Shown here in pieces: positions 6,545-7,363 of a DNA stretch of 7,363 bases (the first letter of the stretch is position 1; the number at the start of each line of letters is the position of its first letter). The position numbers and the translations under genes were made by a program. Source of the DNA: an uncultured Clostridia bacterium (GTDB lineage Bacteria; Bacillota; Clostridia; Oscillospirales; Oscillospiraceae); NCBI GenBank assembly GCA_946060825.1, contig CAMGPO010000054.1, positions 1 through 7,363 on the forward strand, read 5' to 3'. The notes beneath the pieces were generated by a model, which saw nothing but the letters and a program-made list of their open reading frames with translations, searched no databases and was not told where the DNA came from.

Positions 6545-6906
6545 TCGAATGCATTCTCCCAATGGCGGATGACGGGCCGCCGGGTCTCCGTCCCCTGGGG
6601 GGCATAGACTTCGATGACGTCGAACCGGGGCTGCCTGTCCGTTTCATGCTCCGCCAGCCAGAGGGCCGCCGCCAGACGGATCCTCCCCTGCTTGCGGGCG
6701 TCCACGGCCTCCCGGGCCTCGGAAAAGGCGGCGTCCTGCCGGGTCTTGACCTCGACAAAGACCAGATAGTCCCCCTTCTCCGCGATCAGGTCGATCTCCC
6801 CGCCCCGGACGGTGAAGTTCCTGCCCAGCAGGCGGTAGCGCTTTTTCCGCAGGTATTCGGCGGCCCGGACTTCGCCCCAGGCCCCGATGAGCGAGCTATT
6901 CCCCAT
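6541..6906 (-). CDS. yraN: YraN, UPF0102 family protein with endonuclease-like fold
   Basis: This 121-aa protein belongs to the widespread UPF0102 family, whose fold is related to Holliday-junction resolvases and restriction-type nucleases; its exact role is unsettled. The family pattern is clear: an N-terminal GxxGExxAAxYL segment (8-19 with Glu12), GRNF (28-31), RGGEIDLIA (34-42 with Asp39) and VFVEVKTR (49-56 with Glu52 and Lys54). Asp39, Glu52 and Lys54 form a PD-(D/E)xK-like core. Length is typical. The ATG at 6904-6906 overlaps the end of rnhB by 11 bp and is preceded by GGAAG 4 nt upstream; the stop overlaps the next start as ATGA. The rnhB-yraN pairing is common in Firmicutes, which supports the identification. 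Confidence 0.95.
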   Translation of the reverse strand: MGNSSLIGAWGEVRAAEYLRKKRYRLLGRNFTVRGGEIDLIAEKGDYLVFVEVKTRQDAAFSEAREAVDARKQGRIRLAAALWLAEHETDRQPRFDVIEVYAPQGTETRRPVIRHWENAFE

Positions 6907-7363
6907 AGAACTTCCGCAGGAAGGTGCGGCGGTGGATCGGGCAGGGGCCGTATTCGGTCAGGGCCGCATAGTGGGCCTTCGTGCCGTAGCCCTTGTGGAT
7001 CTCGAAGCCGTACTGGGGATAGCGCCCGGCCATCTCCTCCATGTACCGGTCCCGGGTCACCTTGGCGAGGATCGAGGCCGCGGCGATGTTGGCGCTGAGA
7101 CTGTCGCCCTTCACGACCGTCTGCACCGCCACCGGGAAGGGGCGCTCCCGGTTGCCGTCGATCAGGGCCAGGGCCGGATGGACCGTCAGCTGGTTCATGG
7201 CCCGCTCCATGGCGTTGAAGGTGGCCTGCAGAATGTTGATCTCGTCGATCTCCTGCTCCGAGGCCATGGCGATGCCGTAGGACACGGCCTCCGCCACGAT
7301 GATGTCATAGAGCGCCCGGCGCTTCTTGTCGGTCAGCTTTTTCGAGTCGTTCAGCCCCGGAAT
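6896..7363 (-). CDS. rnhB: Ribonuclease HII, C-terminal part (5' end outside window)
   Basis: RNase HII cuts the RNA strand of RNA/DNA hybrids and starts removal of single ribonucleotides misincorporated in DNA. The frame is open to the window edge and gives 155 residues. It begins IPGLNDSKKLTDKKR, the conserved GLNDSKKL segment, so the true start and the DEAGRG catalytic motif lie outside the window; the internal GTG at 7297 is not the start. Two catalytic aspartates are visible, in LIDGN and in VVKGDSLSANIAAASILAKV, spaced 18 residues apart as in E. coli RNase HII. The C-terminal KGYGTKAHYAAL and GPCPIHRRTF segments are typical. The stop is TAG at 6896-6898, and yraN starts inside its last codons. 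Confidence 0.97.
   Translation of the reverse strand: MPGLNDSKKLTDKKRRALYDIIVAEAVSYGIAMASEQEIDEINILQATFNAMERAMNQLTVHPALALIDGNRERPFPVAVQTVVKGDSLSANIAAASILAKVTRDRYMEEMAGRYPQYGFEIHKGYGTKAHYAALTEYGPCPIHRRTFLRKFYGE

Noticed and set aside
6545..6562. Alternative TTG start adding six residues to the ThrC-like protein
   Set aside because: The ATG at 6544 overlapping the yraN stop as ATGA is a common coupling arrangement, and the extra residues overlap yraN without similarity to ThrC.

Overview
The window is about 7.4 kb of GC-rich (roughly 60% or more by eye) bacterial chromosome. Every gene I can support lies on the minus strand, so transcription runs from right to left. The gene content (tig-clpP-clpX-lon, rnhB-yraN), the AGGAGG-type ribosome binding sites and the protein sequences fit a Firmicute. 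The high GC and the mix of neighbours suggest a gut-type clostridium, probably Oscillospirales; that placement is inference from style, not from a marker gene.

Layout in transcription order. (1) 7363 to 5290 is a tightly packed operon: the 3' part of rnhB (RNase HII, cut by the window edge), yraN (UPF0102 nuclease-fold protein), a 186-aa stand-alone remnant of a threonine-synthase-like PLP enzyme, and a calcineurin-like metallophosphoesterase. These genes overlap or sit within 4 nt of each other. (2) 5264 to 4114 is an M20D-family amidohydrolase, broken in this sequence by a single missing base in a G5 homopolymer. (3) A 176-bp spacer carries a good candidate promoter for tig. (4) 3937 to 605 is the proteostasis cluster tig, clpP, clpX: trigger factor receives nascent chains at the ribosome, and ClpXP degrades failed or tagged proteins. 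The tig-clpP spacer has a perfect -10 hexamer followed by a run of GC-rich hairpins. (5) A strong terminator at 569-595 closes clpX. (6) A 212-bp spacer of lower GC holds an imperfect 79-bp inverted repeat in front of lon, the ATP-dependent protease, whose first 130 codons end the window.

Most of the window is ordinary housekeeping sequence. The items that deserve attention are the PLP-site-less threonine synthase remnant kept as an intact, translationally coupled gene; the homopolymer frameshift in the M20 gene; the stacked hairpins in the clpP leader; and the structured, compositionally distinct block upstream of lon. I see no CRISPR, tRNA, rRNA, transposase or phage gene.
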